64,000 nt of DNA. Source: Agromyces bracchium. GTDB lineage: Bacteria > Actinomycetota > Actinomycetes > Actinomycetales > Microbacteriaceae. The stretch covers positions 124,001 to 188,000 of the forward strand of contig NZ_WMLB01000033.1 in NCBI RefSeq assembly GCF_009709675.1, given 5' to 3'. Both the position numbers and the translations under genes were made by a program. The notes beneath the pieces were generated by a model. It saw only the letters and a list, made by a program, of their open reading frames with translations, was not told the DNA's origin and made no database searches. The stretch's first letter is position 1. The number at the start of each line of letters is the position of its first letter. Below are positions 8,196-16,252 of the stretch, in pieces.

Positions 8196-9614
8196 TTGGA
8201 ACTCCGAGACTACGTGCGCATCCTGCACCGGAACTGGGTGCTGATCCTCGCGTGCACCCTCCTCGGAGTCGCCGCGGCTGCCGCCTACTCGCTCGTCGTG
8301 ACGCCGAAGTACGTCGCCACGACCGAGCTGTATGTTTCGGTGCGGGCGGGCGATTCCGCAGCGACCGGCGACCTCGTGCAGGGTACGAACTTCGCCCGCC
8401 AGGCCGTGACGAGCTACGTCGACGTCGTCGACAGCGCCATCGTGCTCGACCGGGTGGTCGAGGAGTTGGGCCTCGAGGCCACCTCCGGTGAGCTGTCGGC
8501 GTCGGTCGAGGCGAGTTCGCCCCTGAACACCGTGCTCATCGATATCGCCGTGACGGACAGTGATCCCGAGCAGGCTGCGGAGATCGCGAACTCGATCGGG
8601 TCCAACTTCGCCGACGTCGTCGTCAACGACCTCGAGAAGCCCGAGGGTGACGCCGCGAGCCTCGTGAAGATCGAGACGATCCAGCCGGCCGTGGTGCCGG
8701 AGAAGCCGTCGAGCCCGAACGTGCCGCTGAACCTCGCGCTCGGCGGGCTCGTCGGCCTGGCGCTCGGCATCGGCATCGCCGTGCTGCGGACGGTGCTCGA
8801 CACCCGCATCCACTCGCTGCACGACATCGAGCAGGTGACCGACAAGCCGCTGCTCGGCGGCATCGCGCTGGATCCGGATGCCACCAAGCGCCCGCTGATC
8901 GTCCACGCCGACCCGCGCAATCCTCGTGCCGAGTCGTTCCGCAGCCTGCGGACCAACCTGCAGTTCGTGAACGTCGAGGGCGGCGGGGCGCGGAGCTTCG
9001 TCATCACGAGCGCCGGGCCCGGAGAGGGCAAGAGCACGACGGCCGCGAACCTCGCGATCTCGCTCGCCGAGACCGGCGCGCGTGTCGCCCTGATCGACGG
9101 CGATCTTCGACTGCCCAAGCTGGCGGACTACCTCGGCATCGAGGGGGCGGTCGGGCTCACTGACGTGCTCATCGGTCGCGCGGAGCTCGCGGACGTGCTG
9201 CAGAAGTGGGGCCGTGGCCAGCTGTACGTGCTGCCCGCGGGGCGCATCCCGCCGAACCCGAGCGAGTTGCTGGGCTCCGCGGCGATGGATCGACTGCTGA
9301 CCACGCTCTCGGAGCGGGTCGATTACGTGCTCATCGATGCTCCGCCCGTGCTGGTCGTGACGGATGCCGCGGTGGTGTCCAAGCTCGCCGGTGGCGCGAT
9401 CCTCATCGCCGCGTCGGGTTCGACGCGCAAGCCGCAGCTCGGCGCCGCCGTGCGCACGCTCGAGGCGATCGGCAGCCGGCTGCTGGGCGTCGTCGTGACG
9501 ATGCTGCCGACCAAGGGCCCCGACAGCTACGGTTACGGCGAGTACACGTACGCGATGACGCATGAGATCGAGGCGGCGCCGTATTCCGAGCGGAATCGGG
9601 GCCGAGGGGAATGA
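8196..9614 (+). CDS. Polysaccharide chain-length determinant / bacterial tyrosine kinase (Wzz + BY-kinase)
   Basis: 472 residues. The N-terminal Wzz domain is bracketed by membrane helices at about residues 15-35 and 179-199. A cytoplasmic BY-kinase domain follows, with Walker A GPGEGKST (274-281), Walker A' VALIDGDLR (297-305) and Walker B VLIDAPP. The C-terminal tail is a tyrosine cluster (SYGYGEYTYA), the autophosphorylation site of these kinases. They control polymer length and export. The TTG at 8196 is chosen because it begins the first family-conserved residues (ELRDYVRILHRNW) and has AAGGGAAG upstream. The stop overlaps the ATG of the matching phosphatase (ATGA). First gene of the exopolysaccharide operon. 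Confidence 0.93.
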   Translation: MELRDYVRILHRNWVLILACTLLGVAAAAAYSLVVTPKYVATTELYVSVRAGDSAATGDLVQGTNFARQAVTSYVDVVDSAIVLDRVVEELGLEATSGELSASVEASSPLNTVLIDIAVTDSDPEQAAEIANSIGSNFADVVVNDLEKPEGDAASLVKIETIQPAVVPEKPSSPNVPLNLALGGLVGLALGIGIAVLRTVLDTRIHSLHDIEQVTDKPLLGGIALDPDATKRPLIVHADPRNPRAESFRSLRTNLQFVNVEGGGARSFVITSAGPGEGKSTTAANLAISLAETGARVALIDGDLRLPKLADYLGIEGAVGLTDVLIGRAELADVLQKWGRGQLYVLPAGRIPPNPSELLGSAAMDRLLTTLSERVDYVLIDAPPVLVVTDAAVVSKLAGGAILIAASGSTRKPQLGAAVRTLEAIGSRLLGVVVTMLPTKGPDSYGYGEYTYAMTHEIEAAPYSERNRGRGE

Positions 9615-10210
9615 CCTTCCGCATCCTGACCGTCTGCTCGGGCAACATCTGCCGGTCGCCGATGGCCGAACAGCTCCTTCGCGCCAGGCTCGGCGGCGTC
9701 GACGACATCGAGGTGTCGAGCGCGGGCACCATCGCCATGGTCGGTGACGGCATGCCAGCAGAAGCCCGCGAACTCTCGGCACGACTCGGTGCCGCGGATG
9801 CCGACGCGCATCGCGCGCGTCAGCTCGACGAACGCATGGTCCGCGAGGCCGACCTGGTGCTCGGGCTCGCGCGCGAGCATCGTCGCGCGGTCGTCGAGCT
9901 CGTCCCGGCTGCGACGCGCAAGACGTTCACGCTGCGGGAGTTCGCTCACCTCGCGGCCGAGGTCACGGAGGCCGACCTCGCGGCGTCCGTCGACCCGTTC
10001 GCCGATGCTCCGCCTGGCGGATTGGGTGTCGCAGTGACGGCGACGGCGTCCCTCCGGGGCGTCGTCGCTCCGTTCGAATCGCCCGACGACGCCGATGTCG
10101 TCGACCCGTACCGCCGGTCGGCTGCGGTGTACGAGCAGTCCGCCCAGCAGATCGGCCCCGCGGTGGATGTCACCGTGGCGCTGCTCGCACGCTTGGCGGC
10201 TCGGCGGTAG
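9611..10210 (+). CDS. Low-molecular-weight protein tyrosine phosphatase (Wzb-like)
   Basis: 199 residues. The phosphatase P-loop CSGNICRS (C-x5-R-S) lies at about residues 9-16, and the general-acid region VDPYRRS near residue 162. It should dephosphorylate the tyrosine cluster of the kinase encoded just upstream; the cycling of that pair controls capsule/EPS polymerisation. The gene starts in an ATGA overlap with the kinase gene. It is slightly longer than typical Wzb proteins (about 145-165 residues) owing to an Ala-rich insertion in the middle (about residues 115-155). Confidence 0.92.
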   Translation: MTFRILTVCSGNICRSPMAEQLLRARLGGVDDIEVSSAGTIAMVGDGMPAEARELSARLGAADADAHRARQLDERMVREADLVLGLAREHRRAVVELVPAATRKTFTLREFAHLAAEVTEADLAASVDPFADAPPGGLGVAVTATASLRGVVAPFESPDDADVVDPYRRSAAVYEQSAQQIGPAVDVTVALLARLAARR

Positions 10211-10212
10211 CG

Positions 10213-11187
10213 ATGGCGTCGGGAAAGATGGGTCGGAGCCGCGAGAGCCGTGCGCGGAGGATCTGGATCGGTGTGGCGCTCGGCGTGCTCGCGGTCGTCG
10301 CCGGCGGACTCGCGTACGCGGCGATGACGCAGTTCGAGACGCCCTCGACGGCGGGGTCGACGCCCGGAGCTGCGCCGAGCAGCACCGGCGACGCGGTCGT
10401 CGAATCCGACGACCCGTCGACGCTCGAGGAGCCGGCCGAATCCACCCCCGCGGCAGTCGCGCCCGGTCGCGTGATCACGGCGCTGGACGCGTCGTTCGCG
10501 GTTCGCGCGGTGTCGACCACCTGCCCGGCGCCGACCGCGGTCGAGGTGAGCTCCGATGCGGGGGCGAACTGGCGAGCGATCCCGGCGGATCCCGTCTCGG
10601 CGGCGCAGCGCGTCGACTGGGATGGCGACTCGTACCTCGCCGTCCTCGGTTCGGCTTCGGACGGCTGCGCGTCGACGTTCGATCTCACCTGGACGGCGGG
10701 TGACGACTGGGATTCCGCGCCGGACGAACTGACCGCGGAGTGGTTCGTCGACCCGGGCGATCGCGCGACGGTCCATTCGCCCACGGGCGCGCAGCCGGCG
10801 CCGTGCAGGGCAGTGCTGCAGCTCGCTGCGAGCGACGATGATGCCAGTGCTGCCGCGTTGTGCGACGACGCCACCGTGCACGCGACGGTCGACGGTGGGC
10901 AGACCTGGCTCGCGGCGGGACCGATCGCGGGGGCGGGCGCGATCGGCGCCGGAGACGCGGGCGTCTTCCGGGTGGCCGTGATCGACCAGACCGGCTGCAC
11001 GGGGGCGCAGCTCGGCGAGCTTTCGGTCGTCGACGGTACCGCGGTGCTGGGCGCGCTCGGCGCCTGTCTGGCTGCCGCCGTTCCGGCGGGAGCCGTGGCC
11101 GTCGACACCGCGACAGACGGATCGACATGGGTGTGGGCCGGTGACGTGATCGGTCGTTCGACGGATGGAGGGCTGTCGTGGCTGTAG
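10213..11187 (+). CDS. Membrane-anchored extracytoplasmic protein with Asp-box (BNR-like) motifs
   Basis: 324 residues; not assigned to a named family. One N-terminal membrane helix (about residues 17-38: IWIGVALGVLAVVAGGLAYAA) is followed by a Ser/Thr/Pro/Ala-rich linker. The outer domain has Asp-box signatures S/T-x-D-x-G-x-x-W: SSDAGANWRA, TVDGGQTWLA and, at the very C-terminus, STDGGLSWL. Asp boxes mark beta-propeller blades of sialidases and photosystem assembly factors. Several cysteines suggest an exported, disulphide-bonded fold. The gene starts 2 bases after the phosphatase and overlaps the next gene by ten bases, so it is an integral member of the EPS operon. A glycan-binding or assembly role is inference. 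Confidence 0.8.
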   Translation: MASGKMGRSRESRARRIWIGVALGVLAVVAGGLAYAAMTQFETPSTAGSTPGAAPSSTGDAVVESDDPSTLEEPAESTPAAVAPGRVITALDASFAVRAVSTTCPAPTAVEVSSDAGANWRAIPADPVSAAQRVDWDGDSYLAVLGSASDGCASTFDLTWTAGDDWDSAPDELTAEWFVDPGDRATVHSPTGAQPAPCRAVLQLAASDDDASAAALCDDATVHATVDGGQTWLAAGPIAGAGAIGAGDAGVFRVAVIDQTGCTGAQLGELSVVDGTAVLGALGACLAAAVPAGAVAVDTATDGSTWVWAGDVIGRSTDGGLSWL

Positions 11188-12662
11188 TCGAAGAGGTCGG
11201 ACTCGGGGTGACGCCGCGGGTTCGCGTGACGAGGTGGCAGCGTCAGTACGCCCGCAGGCTCTTCGTCACCGACTTCCTCGCCGTGTTCACGGCGGTCTTC
11301 GGGTCGCAGTTCCTCCGGTTCGGAACGCGGGTCGAGGAACTCGACCTTCTGCACGCCGAGGTCACCGAGTTCGCGATCACGTACTCGGCGCTCTCGGTGC
11401 TGCTGGTCGCCGGGTGGATGGTGGCACTCGAGTTCTTCGCCACGCGCGACCACAAGATCATCGGCAGCGGCAGCCTCGAGTACAAGCGCATCGCCGATGC
11501 GACTTTCCGCACGTTCGGCCTGCTCGCGATCCTCGCGTTCCTGACCCAGTCGCTCATCGGCCGGGGCTACCTGATCATCGCGTTCCCGGCGGGCGTCGCG
11601 CTGCTCCTGCTCGGTCGCTGGGGATGGCGGCACTGGCTGAACGCTCGCCGCGCACAGGGCGAATTCACGTATCGCGCGCTCCTCGTGGGTGAACGCGAGA
11701 AGTCGGAGCACGTCGCCCAGCAGATGGGCCGGCACAACGATGTCGGCATCACCATCATCGGCGCGGTCACCGATCACGGATCGGTCGAACGGCGCCTCTC
11801 GAGCGCGATCCCGGTGCTCGGCGGCTATGACGACGTGCTCGACATCATCGCCGAGTCTGGCGCCGACACCGTGATCATCACCGGTTCCGACCATGTCGGC
11901 CCGAAGCAACTGCGTCGGCTGGGTTGGGATCTCGAGGCGCGTTCCGTCAGCCTCATCGTCGCCCCGGCGTTGACGGATGTCGCGGGCCCGCGAATCCACG
12001 CACGACCCGTCGCCGGTCTTCCGCTCATTCACGTCGAGTACCCGGAGTTCGACGGCCGCAAGCGCGCGACGAAGCGCATCTTCGACATCGTCGGTTCGCT
12101 GCTCCTCATCGCGTTGTCGGCACCGATCATGGTCGCCGTCGCATTCGCCGTGAAGTTCACGAGCCCTGGCTCCGTGCTGTACCGCCAGGAGCGGATCGGG
12201 CTGCGTGGCACTCCCTTCGAGATGCTCAAGTTCCGCTCGATGGTCAGCGGCGCCGACGACCAGCTCAAGAGCCTGCTCGACGCGCAGGGCACCTCAGAGA
12301 AGCCCCTGTTCAAGATCAATTCCGATCCGCGCATCACCCCGGTCGGCCGCTTCATCCGCCGATACTCGCTCGACGAGCTGCCGCAGTTCTTCAACGTCTT
12401 GCGCGGCGAGATGAGCCTCGTCGGCCCGCGCCCGCAGGTGCCCGCCGAAGTCGCACTCTACGAGGATTGGGCGCACCGCCGTCTCTTCATGAAGCCCGGC
12501 ATCACCGGCCTCTGGCAGGTCAGCGGTCGCTCCGACCTCGACTGGGACGACGCCATCCGCCTCGACCTGTATTACGTGGAGAACTGGTCCATGGTGGCGG
12601 ACGTCGTGATTCTCTGGCGGACAGTGCGGGCGGTTGTCTCGCCTGGCGGTCAGGCTCATTAG
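11178..12662 (+). CDS. Polyprenyl glycosylphosphotransferase (initiating PGT), copy 1
   Basis: 494 residues. About four N-terminal membrane helices and a CoA-binding-like middle domain (ALLVGEREKSEHVAQQMGR) are followed by a C-terminal bacterial sugar transferase domain. Its signatures are KRIFDIVGSLLLIALSAP, YRQERIGLRGTPFEMLKFRSM, RRYSLDELPQFFNVLRGEMSLVGPRP and PGITGLWQVSGRSDLDWDD. Such enzymes transfer a sugar phosphate from a nucleotide sugar to undecaprenyl phosphate, the first step of repeat-unit assembly. The GTG start overlaps the previous stop by ten bases. A close paralogue lies at 37634-39112. The last stretch of ordinary high-GC composition before the less GC-rich block. Confidence 0.95.
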   Translation: MAVVEEVGLGVTPRVRVTRWQRQYARRLFVTDFLAVFTAVFGSQFLRFGTRVEELDLLHAEVTEFAITYSALSVLLVAGWMVALEFFATRDHKIIGSGSLEYKRIADATFRTFGLLAILAFLTQSLIGRGYLIIAFPAGVALLLLGRWGWRHWLNARRAQGEFTYRALLVGEREKSEHVAQQMGRHNDVGITIIGAVTDHGSVERRLSSAIPVLGGYDDVLDIIAESGADTVIITGSDHVGPKQLRRLGWDLEARSVSLIVAPALTDVAGPRIHARPVAGLPLIHVEYPEFDGRKRATKRIFDIVGSLLLIALSAPIMVAVAFAVKFTSPGSVLYRQERIGLRGTPFEMLKFRSMVSGADDQLKSLLDAQGTSEKPLFKINSDPRITPVGRFIRRYSLDELPQFFNVLRGEMSLVGPRPQVPAEVALYEDWAHRRLFMKPGITGLWQVSGRSDLDWDDAIRLDLYYVENWSMVADVVILWRTVRAVVSPGGQAH

Positions 12663-12702
12663 GCAATCGGACGAACTAAGACGAACACCGACCGAGGATG
12701 AA

Positions 12703-13845
12703 ATGAACTCTGCGAGATCCATACTGGTGCTTGCGAAGGCCTACCCCCCGATCGCCGGGGGTGTGGAAACCTATTCCGAGCAGGTGGTTCGGGGATATCT
12801 TGCCCGAGGTTTCAGCGTCACGGTGCTCACTCAGATTGGGACAGCCAAAGGGTGGAGTGAGCGACAGTATCCCGAGGGGTCGATCCGAATCTTCGACACA
12901 GGGCCGGGCAATCAGGCAGTAGTCGCAATGAAACTCGCGCGCGAGGCCCGCAGGGAGCTTAGTCGTGGTGGCTACTCCTTCGTTCATGCGACGACGTGGC
13001 GTCCAGCTGCTGCGGTGCTCGGCGGGTTAGGAAGAACCCCATTGGTCGTCACGATCCACGGGCGAGAAATCGTGAAGGTACCGCGATGGGCGACCGGTGC
13101 AATGTGCAGGATTCTCGAGAGGGCTGATGTCGTTATAGCGGTTTCGACTGCGACCCTCGCGCGGGCGGAGCACAAGCTTCGAAGGCGATCGGTACGAGGT
13201 CGCTGGGAGATCGCGGGGAATGGCCTGACCTTTCCGGAACTGGCGCGCGATTCGCTGCCAAAGTCGCCAAGAGCCTCCGTGAACTTCCTAACGATCGCTC
13301 GTCTTGTGGAACGCAAGAATGTTCGCGGCTCGCTGAGGGCCCTCGCCGAACTGCGGGAGTCCGGCAGAGATGACTTCGAGTACAGCATCGCCGGTACGGG
13401 GCCTGACCGGGCTAAGTTGCAGGCAGAGGCGCTCTCACTCGGGCTAGAACGGCACGTTCGGTTTCTAGGCTACGTTTCCGACGAGGAAATCGTGCAGTTG
13501 TATCAACAGTGCGACGTATTCGTTCATCCGCAGATCGCAACGGATGAGGGTGCAGATTTCGAAGGCTTCGGAATCGTAATTGCCGACGCAATGTCATTCG
13601 GATGTGTTGTGGTCGCGGGAAGGGATGGGGGGCCGCGAGACTTTGTTCAAACCGGAGTCACGGGGATGCTCGTGGACGGGAGGAACGAGGAAGAACTCCG
13701 AGACGCGTTACAGATGCTCATGCGTGACGAGACGCTGAGGCAGGCGCTCGGCTCCCGTGGACGAGGCTTCGTCCTGGAGCATCTCGCGTGGAGCAATCAC
13801 GTTGGTACGATCCTTACGGCCATCGATCAGACGGTTGCGGCATGA
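12703..13845 (+). CDS. Glycosyltransferase family 4
   Basis: 380 residues with the GT-B fold. The N-terminal AKAYPPIAGGVETYSEQVVRGYL is the acceptor-side Gly-rich loop. The C-terminal donor-binding half has the E-x7-E motif within EGFGIVIADAMSFGCVVVAG. It adds a sugar to the lipid-linked repeat unit at the inner membrane face. The ATG at 12703 has GAGGA about six bases upstream; an open frame starting at 12634 would overlap the previous gene and lacks a site. Base composition is visibly less GC-rich than upstream genes, with codons such as ATA and TTA. The stop overlaps the next ATG (ATGA). Confidence 0.92.
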   Translation: MNSARSILVLAKAYPPIAGGVETYSEQVVRGYLARGFSVTVLTQIGTAKGWSERQYPEGSIRIFDTGPGNQAVVAMKLAREARRELSRGGYSFVHATTWRPAAAVLGGLGRTPLVVTIHGREIVKVPRWATGAMCRILERADVVIAVSTATLARAEHKLRRRSVRGRWEIAGNGLTFPELARDSLPKSPRASVNFLTIARLVERKNVRGSLRALAELRESGRDDFEYSIAGTGPDRAKLQAEALSLGLERHVRFLGYVSDEEIVQLYQQCDVFVHPQIATDEGADFEGFGIVIADAMSFGCVVVAGRDGGPRDFVQTGVTGMLVDGRNEEELRDALQMLMRDETLRQALGSRGRGFVLEHLAWSNHVGTILTAIDQTVAA

Positions 13846-14984
13846 ACCCTCTATCGTTGACTGCTGTCTCCACCGTTCTCGCTGTGCTCGCCGTGTACCC
13901 GTTTACCATCTATCCGCTTGCTCTGCGCCTCCTGAAGACTCGACCGTTGCAGTTCGATGTAGATCCAATGACGGATTCAACTGGCGAGACCTTCGCACTG
14001 TTCTTTTCCTTCTTCAATGAAGCCAGCAGCATGCCGGAGAAGGTGGATAACCTTCGCGCAATACGCGCCGCTTACCCCAACATCGAACTGTGGGCATACG
14101 ACGATTGTTCAGACGATGACTCAGCGGCGATTCTCGAAGACTCTGACGTCGATATACGTCTGGTGCGAGGCCGAGAACGACTCGGCAAGGCTCACGGCAT
14201 GAAGGTCATGGTCGGAATGACCGACCGTGACCTACTCGTCTTCACGGATGCGAACGTCACGGTTGACCCAGAGTCGATCGGAGCGCTTGCGCGCTGCTAC
14301 AAAGACCAGGAAGTCGGTGGCGTTTGCGGCACCCTTCATTATAGGTCCGCGGCTGGCACGTCAACAGAGAGTGTCGGTGGCGCCTATTGGCGGCTAGAGG
14401 AGTTCATCAAGAGCGAAGAGTCTAGGTCCGGCAACGTGATGGGGGCCGATGGCTCCATCTTCTCAATCCGTCGCGAGCTCTACCCCGACTTCCCCGACAG
14501 CGTGCAGGATGACTTCACTGTTTCGATGGCCGTCGTCTTTGCAAACCGTCGGTTGATTCGGTCAGAGGACGTTCGTGCATTTGAGGAGTTAGTCTCACGC
14601 CGCAGGCTCGAAATCCGACGCAAGGTGCGCATCTCGACCCGCGCATTTCATACTCACCAACAGTTTGGCCGCGCACTTCAAAGCTTGTCATGGCGAGACA
14701 AGTGGTGCTACTTCTCGCACAAGTGGTTGCGTTGGCACTCGGGATTCTGTCTGATTCTCGGTATCGGTTGCAGCGTTTGGGCGATCGGCGTCGTGTCGAT
14801 CTGGGCTGGCCTAGCGGTCCTTGTAGGAATCGTTGGACTGGCTGTCTGGGCATTCAAGCGCTCTCAAGGTGTTGCGGCCGCCGTTTCCGATGTAGTCGCG
14901 TCTCTTGTGGCTGCGTCTGTCGGGACCGTCTACGCACGGTCAGGAAAGACCATGTCGACCTGGCAGCCCCCGAGGACTCCCTAA
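13842..14984 (+). CDS. Membrane glycosyltransferase family 2
   Basis: 380 residues. An N-terminal membrane helix (about 5-25) is followed by a GT2 catalytic domain with the start FFNEASSMPEKVDNL, the acidic VFTDANVTVDP, the catalytic VQDDFTVSMAV and the RRKVRISTRA segment. Three C-terminal membrane helices complete it, an arrangement typical of processive or polyprenyl-linked GT2 enzymes. The start lies in the ATGA overlap with the GT4 gene and the stop overlaps the flippase start (TAATG). Composition is as in the neighbouring less GC-rich block. Confidence 0.9.
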   Translation: MNPLSLTAVSTVLAVLAVYPFTIYPLALRLLKTRPLQFDVDPMTDSTGETFALFFSFFNEASSMPEKVDNLRAIRAAYPNIELWAYDDCSDDDSAAILEDSDVDIRLVRGRERLGKAHGMKVMVGMTDRDLLVFTDANVTVDPESIGALARCYKDQEVGGVCGTLHYRSAAGTSTESVGGAYWRLEEFIKSEESRSGNVMGADGSIFSIRRELYPDFPDSVQDDFTVSMAVVFANRRLIRSEDVRAFEELVSRRRLEIRRKVRISTRAFHTHQQFGRALQSLSWRDKWCYFSHKWLRWHSGFCLILGIGCSVWAIGVVSIWAGLAVLVGIVGLAVWAFKRSQGVAAAVSDVVASLVAASVGTVYARSGKTMSTWQPPRTP

Positions 14985-16252
14985 TGCGTCGATACATTGT
15001 GCCGATCACTTCACGCTATGCGTCTGTCGGAATCCAACTACTGCTCGTGACGCTCATCGCTCGAGTTCTCCCGCTCGACGAAGCTGGCCGATACTTCACA
15101 TTCTCAGGTGTCGTCCTCTCGACTTACTTTGCGGTCGGGGCCGGGCTCCCGGACGGCGCCATTCGATTCGCTCCGGCCCTTCGAGCAAAGGGAGACCAAG
15201 CCGGTGCGAATTGGCTTCGGCGCCGGACGTTCTCGTTTTCTATCGCATCGGCACCGATCCTCGCGATCGTCATCGTTTGGACGGTCTTCGGCCGAACTGA
15301 ATCGCCTACAACGTGCTTGTGGATTTCGGCCTGGTGGCTTGGCTATGCAGCGATATTTGCGTCGGCGCAGTCGGTCGTCGCGAGCGGTCGTGGCGCCCTC
15401 GGCACGTCGATGTTCTATTCCGCTGCCAACATCGCGTCTCTGCTTATCGTCATTCCCATGATCGCCCTCGGGTTGGCTAATTCTCTCGCCGTTGTTCTGC
15501 CTCTTACGGTGCTGTCGACAGGACTTGCTGCGCTGACTTGCTCAGCGATCGCGATTCGTCACTTGCGCGGTCAGTCGGCTCGCCCCGATCAGTCGGTCTT
15601 GGGGGTTGCCTGGCGCCAGGGTGGATCAGTAGCCGTTGGTCGCGTTGTCCAATCTGGCCTTCTTTGGTCCCCGGTTTGGGTTGCATCGATCTTCCTGGGG
15701 CCTGAGAGTGCGGCGCTGTTCGGACTTGCGACGCGGCTAGTTTCCGCGGTGGCGGCGGTCATAGCTACGGTACGTTTCTCTATCCGGCCAGAACTTGCCG
15801 AACTCGCGGTAGCTGGCGAGTGGCGTCTGATCGAGTCGAGGGTCGCCCGAATCGCGACGTACACGACAGGGCTCGCGGTGGTCTCGATTATAGGAATCCT
15901 GGCGCTGGGACCGGTTCTCATCCCAATCCTCTTTGGCGAACGATACGCGGGAATTGAATCGCTTGTTGCCATGCTTCTGCTTGGAACGGTCGGGGAGAGC
16001 TTAGGGGGACCAATCGACGAGGTGCTGAAGATGTCCGGGGATGCCTACTTCGTACTACTTGTGCAGATTGGCGGGACTGCCGTCGCGTTTGCGTTTGAGG
16101 CGCTTGGAGCATTGCTGTATTCGAACATTGGACTAGCCGTCGCGTATGCGCTGGGATTCATCTTGATCTACGCTGTGATGATCGCTCGGCTGTGGGTAAC
16201 GCGCCACGTACTGGCGCTTCCAAGATTTCCTCGGAGAACGGTGGAAGGTTGA
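14984..16252 (+). CDS. Polysaccharide flippase (Wzx-like, MOP superfamily)
   Basis: 422 residues with about 12 hydrophobic helices, beginning MRRYIVPITSRYASVGIQLLLVTLIARVL. The layout of an early conserved amphipathic start, a cytoplasmic loop with basic residues and paired helices fits polysaccharide transporters of the MOP superfamily, which flip lipid-linked repeat units outward. ATG at 14984 overlaps the previous TAA by one base. No strong sequence signature separates Wzx from other MOP exporters, so the call leans on topology and context. Confidence 0.8.
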   Translation: MRRYIVPITSRYASVGIQLLLVTLIARVLPLDEAGRYFTFSGVVLSTYFAVGAGLPDGAIRFAPALRAKGDQAGANWLRRRTFSFSIASAPILAIVIVWTVFGRTESPTTCLWISAWWLGYAAIFASAQSVVASGRGALGTSMFYSAANIASLLIVIPMIALGLANSLAVVLPLTVLSTGLAALTCSAIAIRHLRGQSARPDQSVLGVAWRQGGSVAVGRVVQSGLLWSPVWVASIFLGPESAALFGLATRLVSAVAAVIATVRFSIRPELAELAVAGEWRLIESRVARIATYTTGLAVVSIIGILALGPVLIPILFGERYAGIESLVAMLLLGTVGESLGGPIDEVLKMSGDAYFVLLVQIGGTAVAFAFEALGALLYSNIGLAVAYALGFILIYAVMIARLWVTRHVLALPRFPRRTVEG

